From Thermoplasmata archaeon (GTDB lineage: Archaea > Thermoplasmatota > Thermoplasmata > Thermoplasmatales > Thermoplasmataceae), in the NCBI GenBank assembly GCA_021819605.1, contig JAKAQT010000043.1, forward strand, positions 1-11,140: a DNA stretch of 11,140 nt, read 5' to 3'. The stretch's first letter is position 1; each line of letters starts with the position of its first letter. A program made the position numbers and the translations under genes. Positions 1 through 6,651 of this stretch are shown one piece after another. The notes beneath the pieces were generated by a model. That model was not told the DNA's origin. It saw only the letters and a program-made list of their open reading frames with translations, and did no database searches.

Positions 1-217
<217 letters not shown>

Positions 218-271
218 AAGTAGTGGCGAGTCACAGGCATAATCTTCTCCAGCCAGTTAGTCAATTTAGTT

Positions 272-287
272 GTGTATTTATTTTCTC
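272..287 (+). terminator. T-rich stretch after the 16S gene, possible terminator
   Basis: A pyrimidine-rich stretch with runs ATTTATTTTCT lies about 55 bases after the 16S end. Archaeal RNA polymerase often stops at T tracts without a hairpin, so this could end the 16S transcript just before the secE promoter. The tract is short and interrupted, so the call is tentative. Confidence 0.3.
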
Positions 288-293
288 ATATTT

Positions 294-309
294 GAGAAAG
301 GTTTTATTT
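294..309 (+). promoter_or_regulatory. Archaeal promoter (BRE/TATA) for secE
   Basis: A purine-rich BRE-like GAGAAAG (294-300) is followed by the TATA-like TTTTATTT (302-309). Its centre, about 305, predicts a transcription start near 332, only a few bases before the secE start. The message would thus be leaderless or nearly so, which agrees with the absence of a Shine-Dalgarno sequence there. Confidence 0.5.
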
Positions 310-339
310 GTCATTATGTTAATGGAACGTTGATTGATC

Positions 340-561
340 ATGACCGTAGATGATAAACTCCTTGATGTCCAGAATAAGATAGAGCGTAAAATTGGAGGAA
401 TAGGAAAGGGAAAGTACTCCAGGATCCTCCGGATGGCAAAGAAGCCCACCAGGGATGAATATATCAAGGTAGTTCTCATAACGGGTGTGGGAATAGTACT
501 GCTCGGGCTCGTGGGATTTTTCATATACCTTATCATGGGAGTCTACGTGCCTGTGCCATAG
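340..561 (+). CDS. secE: Protein translocase subunit SecE (Sec61 gamma)
   Basis: SecE is the small essential clamp subunit of the SecYE(beta) protein-conducting channel in the cell membrane. The 73-residue product has the family layout: an amphipathic N-terminal helix with the characteristic RMAKKPTRDEY segment at about residues 34-44 lying on the membrane face, then one hydrophobic helix at about 46-70 starting VVLITGVGIVLLG. Length and motif fit archaeal SecE/Sss1. I chose the ATG at 340; an in-frame TTG at 334 would add two residues. The promoter just upstream suggests near-leaderless translation. It is the first gene of a run continuing with spt5, 14 bases downstream; secE-nusG pairing is conserved in bacteria and archaea. 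Confidence 0.93.
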   Translation: MTVDDKLLDVQNKIERKIGGIGKGKYSRILRMAKKPTRDEYIKVVLITGVGIVLLGLVGFFIYLIMGVYVPVP

Positions 562-575
562 GTGTGTGTTTGAAC

Positions 576-1454
576 ATGGAAAATGCAGAAAATCAGTTTG
601 AATGGATAAGAATGGATGTTGCCAGCCGAAGCGTTGGCAGTGACAGGCCGGTTGAAGTTCCTGTTACGGTCCGGAACATACAGTCCTCAAAGAGGAGATT
701 CAGAATTACGGTTTCATCGGAGTTTAACCAGGTGGATAGACTTGTTGAATGGTCACTTGCTATTCAGGACCAGAAGACAAAGACATTCTCGCTTTCTCCC
801 ATTGACAATAAGCCGGTGTCGGAGGAATTCGATATAGACGGCAAAAAGGAAAGGAAACTCGTCCTGGTATTCACTACCCCAAAGGGGGGATATCTTGGAG
901 ACAGAGCATCGTTTGTCGTGACAGTGGAATCTGACGATGGAATACACCATCTCCAGAAGGAATTCACCCTGACACTGTCGCCGGTAATAGTGGCCATAAA
1001 AACCACAGTGGGAAACGAATTCCCAGTTTCCAGGGACCTGGAGAGAAGAAGTGAAAAGGATAAGCAGGAGAGACTGGAACGTGATGAAAAGGCCACAAAT
1101 GAGGTGTTTGCCATAATGGCACCCCATGAGGTCAAGGGTTACGTTTTCGTTGAGACCATGCATCCTGATCGCGTTTCTTTCATTGCCAAGGGAATCAAGG
1201 GTTACAAGGGAATGGTGGAGGGTGACATAAAACTGGAAGAGATAGAGCACTATCTTACGCCAAAACCTGCCGTTACCGGCCTTGAACTGGGAGCTTTTGT
1301 TGAACTTATAGATGGGCCATTCAAGGGCGAGAAGGCTAAGATAATGTCCATCGATTCGGGCAAGGAAGAGGTCACAGTCCAGCTGGTGGAGTCCATGGTG
1401 CCTATCCCGGTAACAGTCAGGGCAGAGGCCATCAGGATGCTGGACAACAAATAA
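576..1454 (+). CDS. spt5: Transcription elongation factor Spt5 (NusG) with extra N-terminal domain
   Basis: Spt5 binds the RNA polymerase clamp with Spt4 and keeps it processive. The C-terminal half shows the archaeal NGN domain (about residues 137-232, opening VIVAIKTTVGNE, later APHEVKGYVFVET) and a KOW domain (about 236-290, GAFVELIDGPFKGEKAKI). Archaeal Spt5 proteins are usually about 150 residues; this one is 292 because of roughly 136 residues added in front, beta-rich by eye and reminiscent of an immunoglobulin-like fold (VPVTVRNIQSSKRRFRITV). The NGN domain also carries a charged insertion, about ten residues (RRSEKDKQERLERDEK). Start: ATG at 576, with AGGTGT at 560-565; TTG at 570 and GTG at 564 are in-frame alternatives. 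The stop overlaps the next start as TAATG. The NGN/KOW identity is secure; the role of the extension is unknown. Confidence 0.92.
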   Translation: MENAENQFEWIRMDVASRSVGSDRPVEVPVTVRNIQSSKRRFRITVSSEFNQVDRLVEWSLAIQDQKTKTFSLSPIDNKPVSEEFDIDGKKERKLVLVFTTPKGGYLGDRASFVVTVESDDGIHHLQKEFTLTLSPVIVAIKTTVGNEFPVSRDLERRSEKDKQERLERDEKATNEVFAIMAPHEVKGYVFVETMHPDRVSFIAKGIKGYKGMVEGDIKLEEIEHYLTPKPAVTGLELGAFVELIDGPFKGEKAKIMSIDSGKEEVTVQLVESMVPIPVTVRAEAIRMLDNK

Positions 1455-2878
1455 TGCCTATGAGGCTTAAAAGCACTTCAAGAGAAAAACAGCGGGATTT
1501 CCTGGGGCACATGGAGAAGCTGTTCCAGGATCCGTCCGTCATTGTACCACAATGTGTTGACGGTGGCATGTTCTGTCCCTTCAGGACCTACGAGAAGAAG
1601 ATTGCATCTCTCTCCGCATCAGGAAACTATGATAGATATTCAAAATCGCCAGACCAGATTCTTTCCGGACTCAGTGAGACACGCAGGGCCATGGAATCAG
1701 ACCAGAACACTGTCTTCGGAGTACTCAAGACACAGTTCGGCAGCATAGAATACGCAAAGCGTGGTGGTTCTACCGATGACACAGTGCTTGCCGGGATACA
1801 GCACTTTGATGATCCGCTGTGGAGGATGCTTGCATTTTCTTCACTGGCAAAGACAAAGGGAGTTCGGGTATATTCTTCATCAAATTTCTTCCTCGGATCA
1901 TGCAAGAACACATCTCCCGGTGTGGAGTTCTTCCAGGATCTCCTGAAGGATGAGGGTGTGCAGTTCACGACTGAAGGGTCAGAAATAACCATAGGCAACA
2001 GCGGGCACAAGCTCGCAATATCGCATCTTTCGACGGTTACCATAAACGTGATGGAAAACTCAACCCTGAATACAGTAAACCTGATTCTAAAGCACATACT
2101 GACCCCGGACATTTCTGCAGACATTTCATTTTCCTGTGATTTTCTCGGGTCAACGCTTTCCGGGATACCTGCAAACTCACTGGGGATGTACATGCAGGGC
2201 AAGATCAACGACAGGACCTTCATCAGGGACATAATGGATTACAGGGTGAACGAAGCAGTGAAGATGGGTTATTATATCATCGGCGAGGATGTATTCAAGA
2301 CCCCGGAGGAACTTGCAGGCAAGTATCCTTTCAAGTATGTTCCCGACAGCAAGATCATAGAGATATTGCATGCAACAAACAGGGGATTCCAGATGGATGC
2401 TTTTTCCGAGAGAAAGGTGCTGGAGGCAGTCTGGCCATCTCATGGCCGGGAAATCTTGAAAGAACTGTTTCCTGATGTGGACGAGGCCGTTATAGCGTCA
2501 TCACATGGGTCTCCTGTCGATCAGATAGAATCCATCCAGAACGCTTCCAGGGGAATGGATATCAGGAATTCCGTGGAAGTGTCCGGATGGTCTCCCGATT
2601 CCCAGTTTCTTGTGGACGTTCTAATGGACTATTTCGCGCATGGGCGTGAGAAATCCATAAGAAATGCTGAGAAGAGCCTTGGCAGTTCAAACGTCAGGAA
2701 ATCACTATTCTATGCATTCCTGGACTGCATCGGGGAAAGCAGGAACAGGGAGTGGCAGTTCACAGAGACGGAGAAGGACCTTGCATGGAAGATCAGGGAC
2801 CATGTGTGCAGCATAATCAAGCGAGGGCCGGATGCGCTTCCAGAGGAGATGGAGAATATTAGAATATTTGTGAGGTGA
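1454..2878 (+). CDS. Conserved-looking protein of unknown function coupled to spt5
   Basis: I do not recognise this 474-residue protein. It has no signal peptide and no membrane helix, so it is probably cytosolic. Two cysteines lie close together near the N-terminus (C34 and C41, context QCVDGGMFCPF) and a few more are scattered; there is no clear metal-binding cluster. The middle part (about residues 170-260) is beta-rich, the rest mainly helical and charged. It starts at an ATG overlapping the spt5 stop (TAATG); a second in-frame ATG lies two codons on. Its stop TGA sits inside the ribosome binding site of the PUA gene. Tight coupling on both sides and codon use like its neighbours argue for a real, co-expressed gene, perhaps linked to transcription or translation. 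No function is proposed. Confidence 0.85.
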   Translation: MPMRLKSTSREKQRDFLGHMEKLFQDPSVIVPQCVDGGMFCPFRTYEKKIASLSASGNYDRYSKSPDQILSGLSETRRAMESDQNTVFGVLKTQFGSIEYAKRGGSTDDTVLAGIQHFDDPLWRMLAFSSLAKTKGVRVYSSSNFFLGSCKNTSPGVEFFQDLLKDEGVQFTTEGSEITIGNSGHKLAISHLSTVTINVMENSTLNTVNLILKHILTPDISADISFSCDFLGSTLSGIPANSLGMYMQGKINDRTFIRDIMDYRVNEAVKMGYYIIGEDVFKTPEELAGKYPFKYVPDSKIIEILHATNRGFQMDAFSERKVLEAVWPSHGREILKELFPDVDEAVIASSHGSPVDQIESIQNASRGMDIRNSVEVSGWSPDSQFLVDVLMDYFAHGREKSIRNAEKSLGSSNVRKSLFYAFLDCIGESRNREWQFTETEKDLAWKIRDHVCSIIKRGPDALPEEMENIRIFVR

Positions 2879-2880
2879 TT
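2873..2880 (+). promoter_or_regulatory. Ribosome binding site that points to a CTG start
   Basis: AGGTGATT is complementary to the visible 16S end (AATCACCT would pair except at its last base). Counting from AGGTGA, five bases separate it from CTG at 2884, equal to the gap before uL1 (5) and near that before uL11 (6). It overlaps the stop codon of the upstream gene (2876-2878), suggesting coupled translation. Confidence 0.6.
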
Positions 2881-2883
2881 TAA

Positions 2884-3345
2884 CTGGGCCGCCATTTTGT
2901 GTCGAGGAAGGAGGCAAGGGACGTGCACGATACACTCATGGGAATGGGCATAGATCTTCCGCCAGATGGAATTGAGATTGACCAGAGGAAGGGCGAGAAA
3001 TGCTACTTCGGTTCCGGGAAGCCATATCTGTATATCGGTGAAGGAACGGTACCCACTCTGTTCCTCATAAACGACTTCCACCCCTCAAGGGGCAACGTAA
3101 CCGTGGACGATGGCGCTGTACCGCATATTATCAACGGGTCAAATGTATTTGCCCAGGGCATAACCGAAATGGATCCTGCAATCAAGAAGGGGGATATGGT
3201 GTTTATCCGGAACAGGAATAACCAGTACATTGCAGTTGGAATTGCAGACAGGAATGCTCCAGATATCATGGAGAACAAGAAGGGCCAGGTGATCACCCTC
3301 ATGCACTTCCCGGGGGATAAGATACTGAAAAAATTCTATTCCTGA
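2884..3345 (+). CDS. PUA-domain RNA-binding protein (MCT-1/Tma20-like)
   Basis: The product has an N-terminal pre-PUA part (about residues 1-65, GRHFVSRKEARDV) and a C-terminal PUA domain (about 70-150, with VTVDDGAVPHIINGSNVFAQG and IKKGDMVFI). Archaeal homologues are about 150 residues and related to eukaryotic MCT-1/Tma20, which act with the small ribosomal subunit; the PUA domain binds structured RNA. The start is unusual. A strong ribosome binding site AGGTGAT (2873-2879) sits the usual distance from a CTG at 2884, and the added LGRHF matches the xHFxSKKEA opening I recall for the Thermoplasma relative. The conventional candidate is GTG at 2899, 19 bases from that site and lacking those residues. 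Length is 153 residues from CTG, 148 from GTG. Last gene of the secE-spt5 group. Confidence 0.88.
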   Translation: MGRHFVSRKEARDVHDTLMGMGIDLPPDGIEIDQRKGEKCYFGSGKPYLYIGEGTVPTLFLINDFHPSRGNVTVDDGAVPHIINGSNVFAQGITEMDPAIKKGDMVFIRNRNNQYIAVGIADRNAPDIMENKKGQVITLMHFPGDKILKKFYS

Positions 3346-3380
3346 TACAGCAATATTTAAACTTATCTGCATCTGTCTGA

Positions 3381-3388
3381 TTATAAAG
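3381..3388 (+). promoter_or_regulatory. Archaeal TATA box for the peroxiredoxin gene
   Basis: TTATAAAG, centred near 3384, predicts a transcript start at about 3411, a few bases before the ATG at 3417. No Shine-Dalgarno sequence is present, which fits a near-leaderless message. A second A/T-rich block, AATATTTAAAC near 3351-3361, is a weaker candidate. Confidence 0.5.
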
Positions 3389-3416
3389 ATTATATGCACA
3401 TCATGCATTAAGATTC

Positions 3417-3875
3417 ATGGCAGAACTTCTTAAAATTGGTGAAAAGGCACCCGACTTTGAATCCGTGGACCAGGATGGCAGGCCCGTGAAGCTAACCGAT
3501 TTCACTGGAAAGCCGGTAATTGTGTATTTCTACCCTGCAGATGACACACCGGGATGCACTGCGGAAGCATGCAGCTTCAGGGACAATATTACTGCATATG
3601 AGCAGGCCGGCGTCAAGGTCCTGGGCATAAGTGTGAACACCCAGAATTCGCACAGGAAATTTGCTGATAAATACAACCTTAACTTCACTCTTGTGGTGGA
3701 CAACAGCAAGAAGATAGCATCAGATTACGGGGTGCTGGGAACAAGGAGTGCCTCAAGAGTGACATACATCGTGGGAGCGGACGGGAAAATAGCCTACGTA
3801 TATCCCAAGGTCTCTCCAAAGGATCATGCCCCTGAAGTGATGCAGAAGCTCAGGGAGCTGAAACTGGTTAACTGA
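3417..3875 (+). CDS. bcp: Peroxiredoxin, PrxQ/Bcp type
   Basis: This thiol peroxidase reduces hydrogen peroxide and organic hydroperoxides in the cytosol. The thioredoxin-fold active site YPADDTPGCTAEACSFRD contains the peroxidatic Cys47 and, five residues later, Cys52. That spacing marks the PrxQ (Bcp) subgroup, in which the two form an intramolecular disulfide later reduced by a thioredoxin-like partner. The opening LKIGEKAPDFESVDQDG and the 152-residue length are typical. The gene has its own TATA box and no ribosome binding site, so it appears to be transcribed alone and near-leaderless. It stands between the secE-spt5 and ribosomal-stalk operons. A hairpin covers its stop codon (3858-3885). 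Confidence 0.95.
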   Translation: MAELLKIGEKAPDFESVDQDGRPVKLTDFTGKPVIVYFYPADDTPGCTAEACSFRDNITAYEQAGVKVLGISVNTQNSHRKFADKYNLNFTLVVDNSKKIASDYGVLGTRSASRVTYIVGADGKIAYVYPKVSPKDHAPEVMQKLRELKLVN

Positions 3876-3885
3876 CCGGTTTCAG
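3858..3885 (+). repeat. Inverted repeat across the peroxiredoxin stop codon
   Basis: CTGAAACTGG (3858-3867) pairs with CCGGTTTCAG (3876-3885), ten base pairs in RNA counting one G-U, around an eight-base loop that holds the stop TGA (3873-3875). No T tract follows directly; the next T run is near 3907-3910. It could protect or define the 3' end of the message. The stem is seen directly; any role is inferred. Confidence 0.55.
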
Positions 3886-3948
3886 TTACACCCGGATTAT
3901 TCAGAATTTTATCGACAAGGGTCTCCGGACTTTCAGGAAACAGGCAAT

Positions 3949-3962
3949 AAAAAGTTTAAAGT
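3949..3962 (+). promoter_or_regulatory. Archaeal promoter (BRE/TATA) for the ribosomal stalk operon
   Basis: A BRE-like purine run AAAAAG (3949-3954) directly precedes the TATA box TTTAAAGT (3955-3962). The expected start is near 3985, leaving a leader of roughly 17 bases that contains the AGGTGA ribosome binding site (3990-3995) of uL11. The rest of the gap from 3876 holds only the hairpin noted separately. Confidence 0.6.
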
Positions 3963-4001
3963 GTTTGTTAGCCATGTGGTGAAACTCATAGGTGAATACA
4001 T

Positions 4002-4472
4002 TTGGCACAATCAGTCAGTACCATGGTTGAAGGAGGAAAAGCCTCAACGGGCCCACCCCTCGGCCCAGCACTTGGTCCTCTTGGACTCAATCTGGGACAG
4101 ATAGTAAAAGAAATTAACGAGAAGACAAAGGACTTTCAGGGAATGCAGGTTCCAGTCACACTTGTGGTTATCGATGCGGCCACCAAGAAGTACGAAATAA
4201 AGGTTGGAATTCCTCCCACGTCCGCCCTCATAAAGAAGGAGATAGGAATCGAGACAGGGGCAGCCAAGAGAAAGGAGGCAGTGGCAGGAAATGCAACCAT
4301 TGAGCAGATAAAGAAGGTTGCCCGCATGAAGATGGACAGCATGATGGCAAACAGCCTGACGGCTGCAGTCCTCGAGGTAATTGGAACATGCGTCTCGCTT
4401 GGCATCACAATAGACGGCAAGGATCCAAAAGAGGCGCAAATGCTTATAAAGAAAGGTGAAATCAAGATTTAA
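4002..4472 (+). CDS. rpl11: Large ribosomal subunit protein uL11
   Basis: uL11 forms the base of the L7/L12 stalk with uL10 on 23S rRNA and takes part in elongation-factor GTPase activation. The proline/glycine-rich N-terminal signature is clear (GPPLGPALGPLGLNLGQIV, about residues 17-35), followed by the rRNA-binding C-terminal domain (ATIEQIKKVARMK, later GTCVSLGITIDGKDPKEA). Length 156 is normal for archaea. The start is TTG at 4002, six bases after AGGTGA (3990-3995), and gives the expected MAQSVSTMVEGG. An ATG further in (4022) would remove conserved sequence. First gene of the stalk operon, with its own promoter. Confidence 0.97.
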   Translation: MAQSVSTMVEGGKASTGPPLGPALGPLGLNLGQIVKEINEKTKDFQGMQVPVTLVVIDAATKKYEIKVGIPPTSALIKKEIGIETGAAKRKEAVAGNATIEQIKKVARMKMDSMMANSLTAAVLEVIGTCVSLGITIDGKDPKEAQMLIKKGEIKI

Positions 4473-4506
4473 CTGTAGGAGAGATTTTATCTCGCAGGCA
4501 CTACAG
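4473..4506 (+). promoter_or_regulatory. Hairpin filling the uL11-uL1 gap, candidate L1 autoregulatory site
   Basis: Right after the uL11 stop, CTGTAG (4473-4478) pairs with CTACAG (4501-4506). Inside, GAGA pairs with TCTC (4479-4482 or 4481-4484 with 4490-4493), leaving an asymmetric loop GCAGGCA on the 3' side. The outer stem abuts the ribosome binding site AGGTGA (4507-4512). Two short helices joined by an asymmetric loop is the general form of L1 binding sites in 23S rRNA and in methanogen L1 messages. Whether this one binds L1 is inference. Confidence 0.45.
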
Positions 4507-4517
4507 AGGTGAAAATA

Positions 4518-5174
4518 TTGGCATCTAAGAAAGAATTGCTCGCACAGATTGAAGAGGTCAAGAAAGCTTCCCCGGAGAGGAAGTTCCCGGAAAGCATTGA
4601 ACTTGCCATAAACATAAAGGAAGTAGATCTCACAAATCCCAAGAGCAGAATTAACGAGGAAATAGCTCTTCCAAAAGGGAGAGGGAAGGATCTCAGGGTC
4701 GCTGTGTTCGGTACTGAGGACATGAAAAGCAAGGCAAAGAACTCAGCAGATTTTATTTATGGCCCAGAGGATCTGTCAAAATTTGCAGACGATAAGAAAG
4801 CATTCAAGAAACTGGCAAACAGGATTGACTTTTTCATTGCCGAAGCAACGCTCATGGCAAACATTGGTAAGACACTGGGTCAGGTTCTTGGTCCCAGAGG
4901 TAAGATTCCCAGGCCTCTGCCGCCAGGCCAGGATCCAACGCCGCTCATCGCCAGCCTTAAGAGGACAGTAAGGGCCAGAAGCAGGGACAGAAGGACCTTT
5001 CATGTTCCCATTGGCACCAAACTCATGAGCAACGAGGATATTGCTGAGAATCTCAGTGCGGTAATCAAGAGGATTGTGAGCAAGCTTGAGAAGGGATACG
5101 GGAACATAGATTCAGTCTTCCTCAAGACCACCATGGGCAAACCCGTAAAGTTGAATCTGGAGGTTATAGAATGA
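4518..5174 (+). CDS. rpl1: Large ribosomal subunit protein uL1
   Basis: uL1 forms the mobile stalk on the E-site side of the large subunit and, in methanogens and bacteria, represses its own message. The family signature is present at about residues 110-140 (ANIGKTLGQVLGPRGKIPRP), followed by a C-terminal part with FHVPIGTKLMSNEDIAEN. The product has 218 residues, normal for archaea. I place the start at TTG 4518 because AGGTGA (4507-4512) ends five bases before it, the arrangement used by uL11; a GTG at 4509 lies inside the ribosome binding site and would add three residues. The 3' end overlaps uL10 as ATGA, so the two are translationally coupled. A hairpin lies just upstream. Confidence 0.96.
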   Translation: MASKKELLAQIEEVKKASPERKFPESIELAINIKEVDLTNPKSRINEEIALPKGRGKDLRVAVFGTEDMKSKAKNSADFIYGPEDLSKFADDKKAFKKLANRIDFFIAEATLMANIGKTLGQVLGPRGKIPRPLPPGQDPTPLIASLKRTVRARSRDRRTFHVPIGTKLMSNEDIAENLSAVIKRIVSKLEKGYGNIDSVFLKTTMGKPVKLNLEVIE

Positions 5175-6124
5175 GGCATCCAGCTCAGTGGAAAGTTGAA
5201 ACTGTAAATTCTCTTGTTGAGGACCTGAGCAGCAGTCCCGTAACTGCCCTTGTTAGCATAAAGGGAATAAGAAACGCGCAGCTGCAGAAGATTAGAAAAG
5301 AACTCAAGGGAGACGCAAAGATACGCGTAGTAAGGAAGAGGCTGCTCTTAAAGGCCCTTGCTGACATAAAGAAGGAGAGAATAGCTGAACTTGGGAAACT
5401 CGCCTCCGGGCAGATTGCCGTTGTTACAACGGGAGAAACCCCCTCAAAGCTGTATTCCATCCTTGAGAGCAAGAAACAGAAGGCCGCAGCTAGAGGCGGG
5501 GAAATAGCTGATCATGATATCATCATTCCCGAAATGGCCACAAATTTCCCTCCAGGGCCCATGATAAGTGAGTTCCAGAAGGCAGGGTTACAGACGGCCA
5601 TAGACAAGGGAAAGATTGTCATCAAGAAGGAGACACTCTACGTAAAGAGCGGTGAGGTCATTCCAAAGGATAAGGCAAAGATCCTCGAAAAGCTGGAAAT
5701 ATTGCCTGTTACTGTGGGTCTGGACGTAATAGGGGCCTACAGTGATGGAATAATATTCAACAGGGAGGCAATATCCATCACCCAGGAGATGGTACTGGGC
5801 CAGATGATCACCGCGTTCTCGCAGGCCAGAAATATAGCACTCGATGCCATGTTCCTGGTGAAGGAGATCGTGCCTGACCTGATCGTAAAGGCAAGGATCG
5901 CTGCCGAGGCTCTGGCTCTTGACACCGGTACTGTGGACGAAAGCAATGTACAGTTATTTATATTGAAAGCGATTAGGGAAGCCACAGCACTGAACAGAGC
6001 AATGTCAGGAGAAGCCGAGGAAAAGGGTTCAGCCCACGAGGCTGCGCCGGAAGCACCCAAGGAAGAAAGCAAGGAAGACGATGAAGATAAGGCCTCAGAA
6101 GGCCTTAGCGCGCTATTTGGATAA
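5171..6124 (+). CDS. rplP0: Large ribosomal subunit protein uL10 (P0)
   Basis: uL10/P0 anchors the L12 dimers to the 23S rRNA next to uL11, forming the stalk that recruits elongation and initiation factors. The N-terminal rRNA-binding domain (about residues 1-110, SIKGIRNAQLQKIRKELKG and IRVVRKRLLLKAL) and the archaeal/eukaryal insertion (FPPGPMISEF) are present, followed by L12-binding helices (about 200-285) and an acidic, flexible tail ending SEGLSALFG. The tail is nearly the same as the L12 ending, which contacts translational GTPases. Length 317 fits archaeal P0. The ATG at 5171 overlaps the uL1 stop (ATGA). Confidence 0.97.
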   Translation: MRHPAQWKVETVNSLVEDLSSSPVTALVSIKGIRNAQLQKIRKELKGDAKIRVVRKRLLLKALADIKKERIAELGKLASGQIAVVTTGETPSKLYSILESKKQKAAARGGEIADHDIIIPEMATNFPPGPMISEFQKAGLQTAIDKGKIVIKKETLYVKSGEVIPKDKAKILEKLEILPVTVGLDVIGAYSDGIIFNREAISITQEMVLGQMITAFSQARNIALDAMFLVKEIVPDLIVKARIAAEALALDTGTVDESNVQLFILKAIREATALNRAMSGEAEEKGSAHEAAPEAPKEESKEDDEDKASEGLSALFG

Positions 6125-6137
6125 GGAGGTATAGAAA

Positions 6138-6452
6138 ATGGAATATATATATGGAGCACTGCTGCTTCACTCAGCAGGGAAAGAAGTGGATGAGGAAAAC
6201 CTCAAGAAGGTACTTACAGAGGCAGGGGTCAAGGCAGATGATGCAAGGCTGAAGTCACTGGTGTCAAGCCTGAAAGAGGTCAAGATCGACGAGGTGCTAA
6301 AGAATGCAGCCAGCATGGCTGTTGCCGCACCAGCCCACGCTGCAGAAGCACCTAAGAAGGCAGAGTCCAAGAAGGAAGAAAAGAAAGAAGAGAAGAAGGA
6401 AGAAGCATCCGAAGAGGACGCTCTTGCAGGTCTCAGCTCACTTTTCGGATAA
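6138..6452 (+). CDS. rpl12: Ribosomal stalk protein L12 (P1/P2 type)
   Basis: L12 (archaeal P1) is a small dimer present in several copies on uL10 and recruits translation factors through its C-terminal tail. The 104-residue product opens with the family sequence MEYIYGALLLHSAGKEVDEE, has the helical dimerisation domain to about residue 60, an alanine hinge (ASMAVAAPAHAAEAP), a very charged lysine/glutamate stretch (about 72-92) and the conserved end LAGLSSLFG. A strong ribosome binding site, AAGGAGGT at 6123-6130, overlaps the uL10 stop and lies seven bases before the ATG, suiting the high protein dose needed relative to uL10. The lysine/glutamate codon run makes the DNA near 6360-6415 purine-rich and repetitive. 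Confidence 0.97.
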   Translation: MEYIYGALLLHSAGKEVDEENLKKVLTEAGVKADDARLKSLVSSLKEVKIDEVLKNAASMAVAAPAHAAEAPKKAESKKEEKKEEKKEEASEEDALAGLSSLFG

Positions 6453-6461
6453 GGGCACTGA

Positions 6462-6647
6462 ATGGATTACTACAGCTATTTTTGGGGCATGTTAAAATAT
6501 TACATCCCCGCAATTTTATTAATAATTTCAATATTCATTGAGCCAAGCATACTGCTGCTCATAATAGCCATAGTCTGGATCACAATCTCGATTTTCATGG
6601 GAATTCTCCTGGCAGATGAAGGCCAGAAGAAGAAATCCTATTCCTGA
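6462..6647 (+). CDS. Small two-helix membrane protein, unknown function
   Basis: A 61-residue protein, nine bases after the L12 stop and in the same direction, so probably read from the same transcript. Two hydrophobic helices (about residues 13-29, PAILLIISIFIEP, and 31-50, LLLIIAIVWITISIFMG) joined by a short turn, with aromatic residues in front and a basic tail (GQKKKSYS), suggest a hairpin in the membrane with both ends on one side. The base composition is more A/T-rich than the ribosomal genes, as expected for hydrophobic codons. There is no family I recognise. An in-frame ATG at 6489 is an alternative start. Its TGA lies only a few bases before the insertion sequence end. Confidence 0.7.
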   Translation: MDYYSYFWGMLKYYIPAILLIISIFIEPSILLLIIAIVWITISIFMGILLADEGQKKKSYS

Positions 6648-6651
6648 CGCA

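Noticed and set aside
753..1250. Two overlapping minus-strand frames opposite spt5
   Set aside because: They are opposite clear Spt5 coding sequence, and the translations are low-quality with no motif.
1627..2232. Open frame of 201 codons on the minus strand inside the 474-residue gene
   Set aside because: It lies opposite a longer frame with good start and stop coupling, has no recognisable domain and looks like a shadow frame.
3974..3982. Two-codon upstream frame ATG-TGG-TGA before uL11
   Set aside because: It lies before the expected transcript start near 3985, so a control role by this frame is unlikely.
6360..6415. Purine-rich repeat in the L12 3' region
   Set aside because: It is explained by lysine and glutamate codons of the charged L12 hinge and tail, not by a DNA repeat unit.
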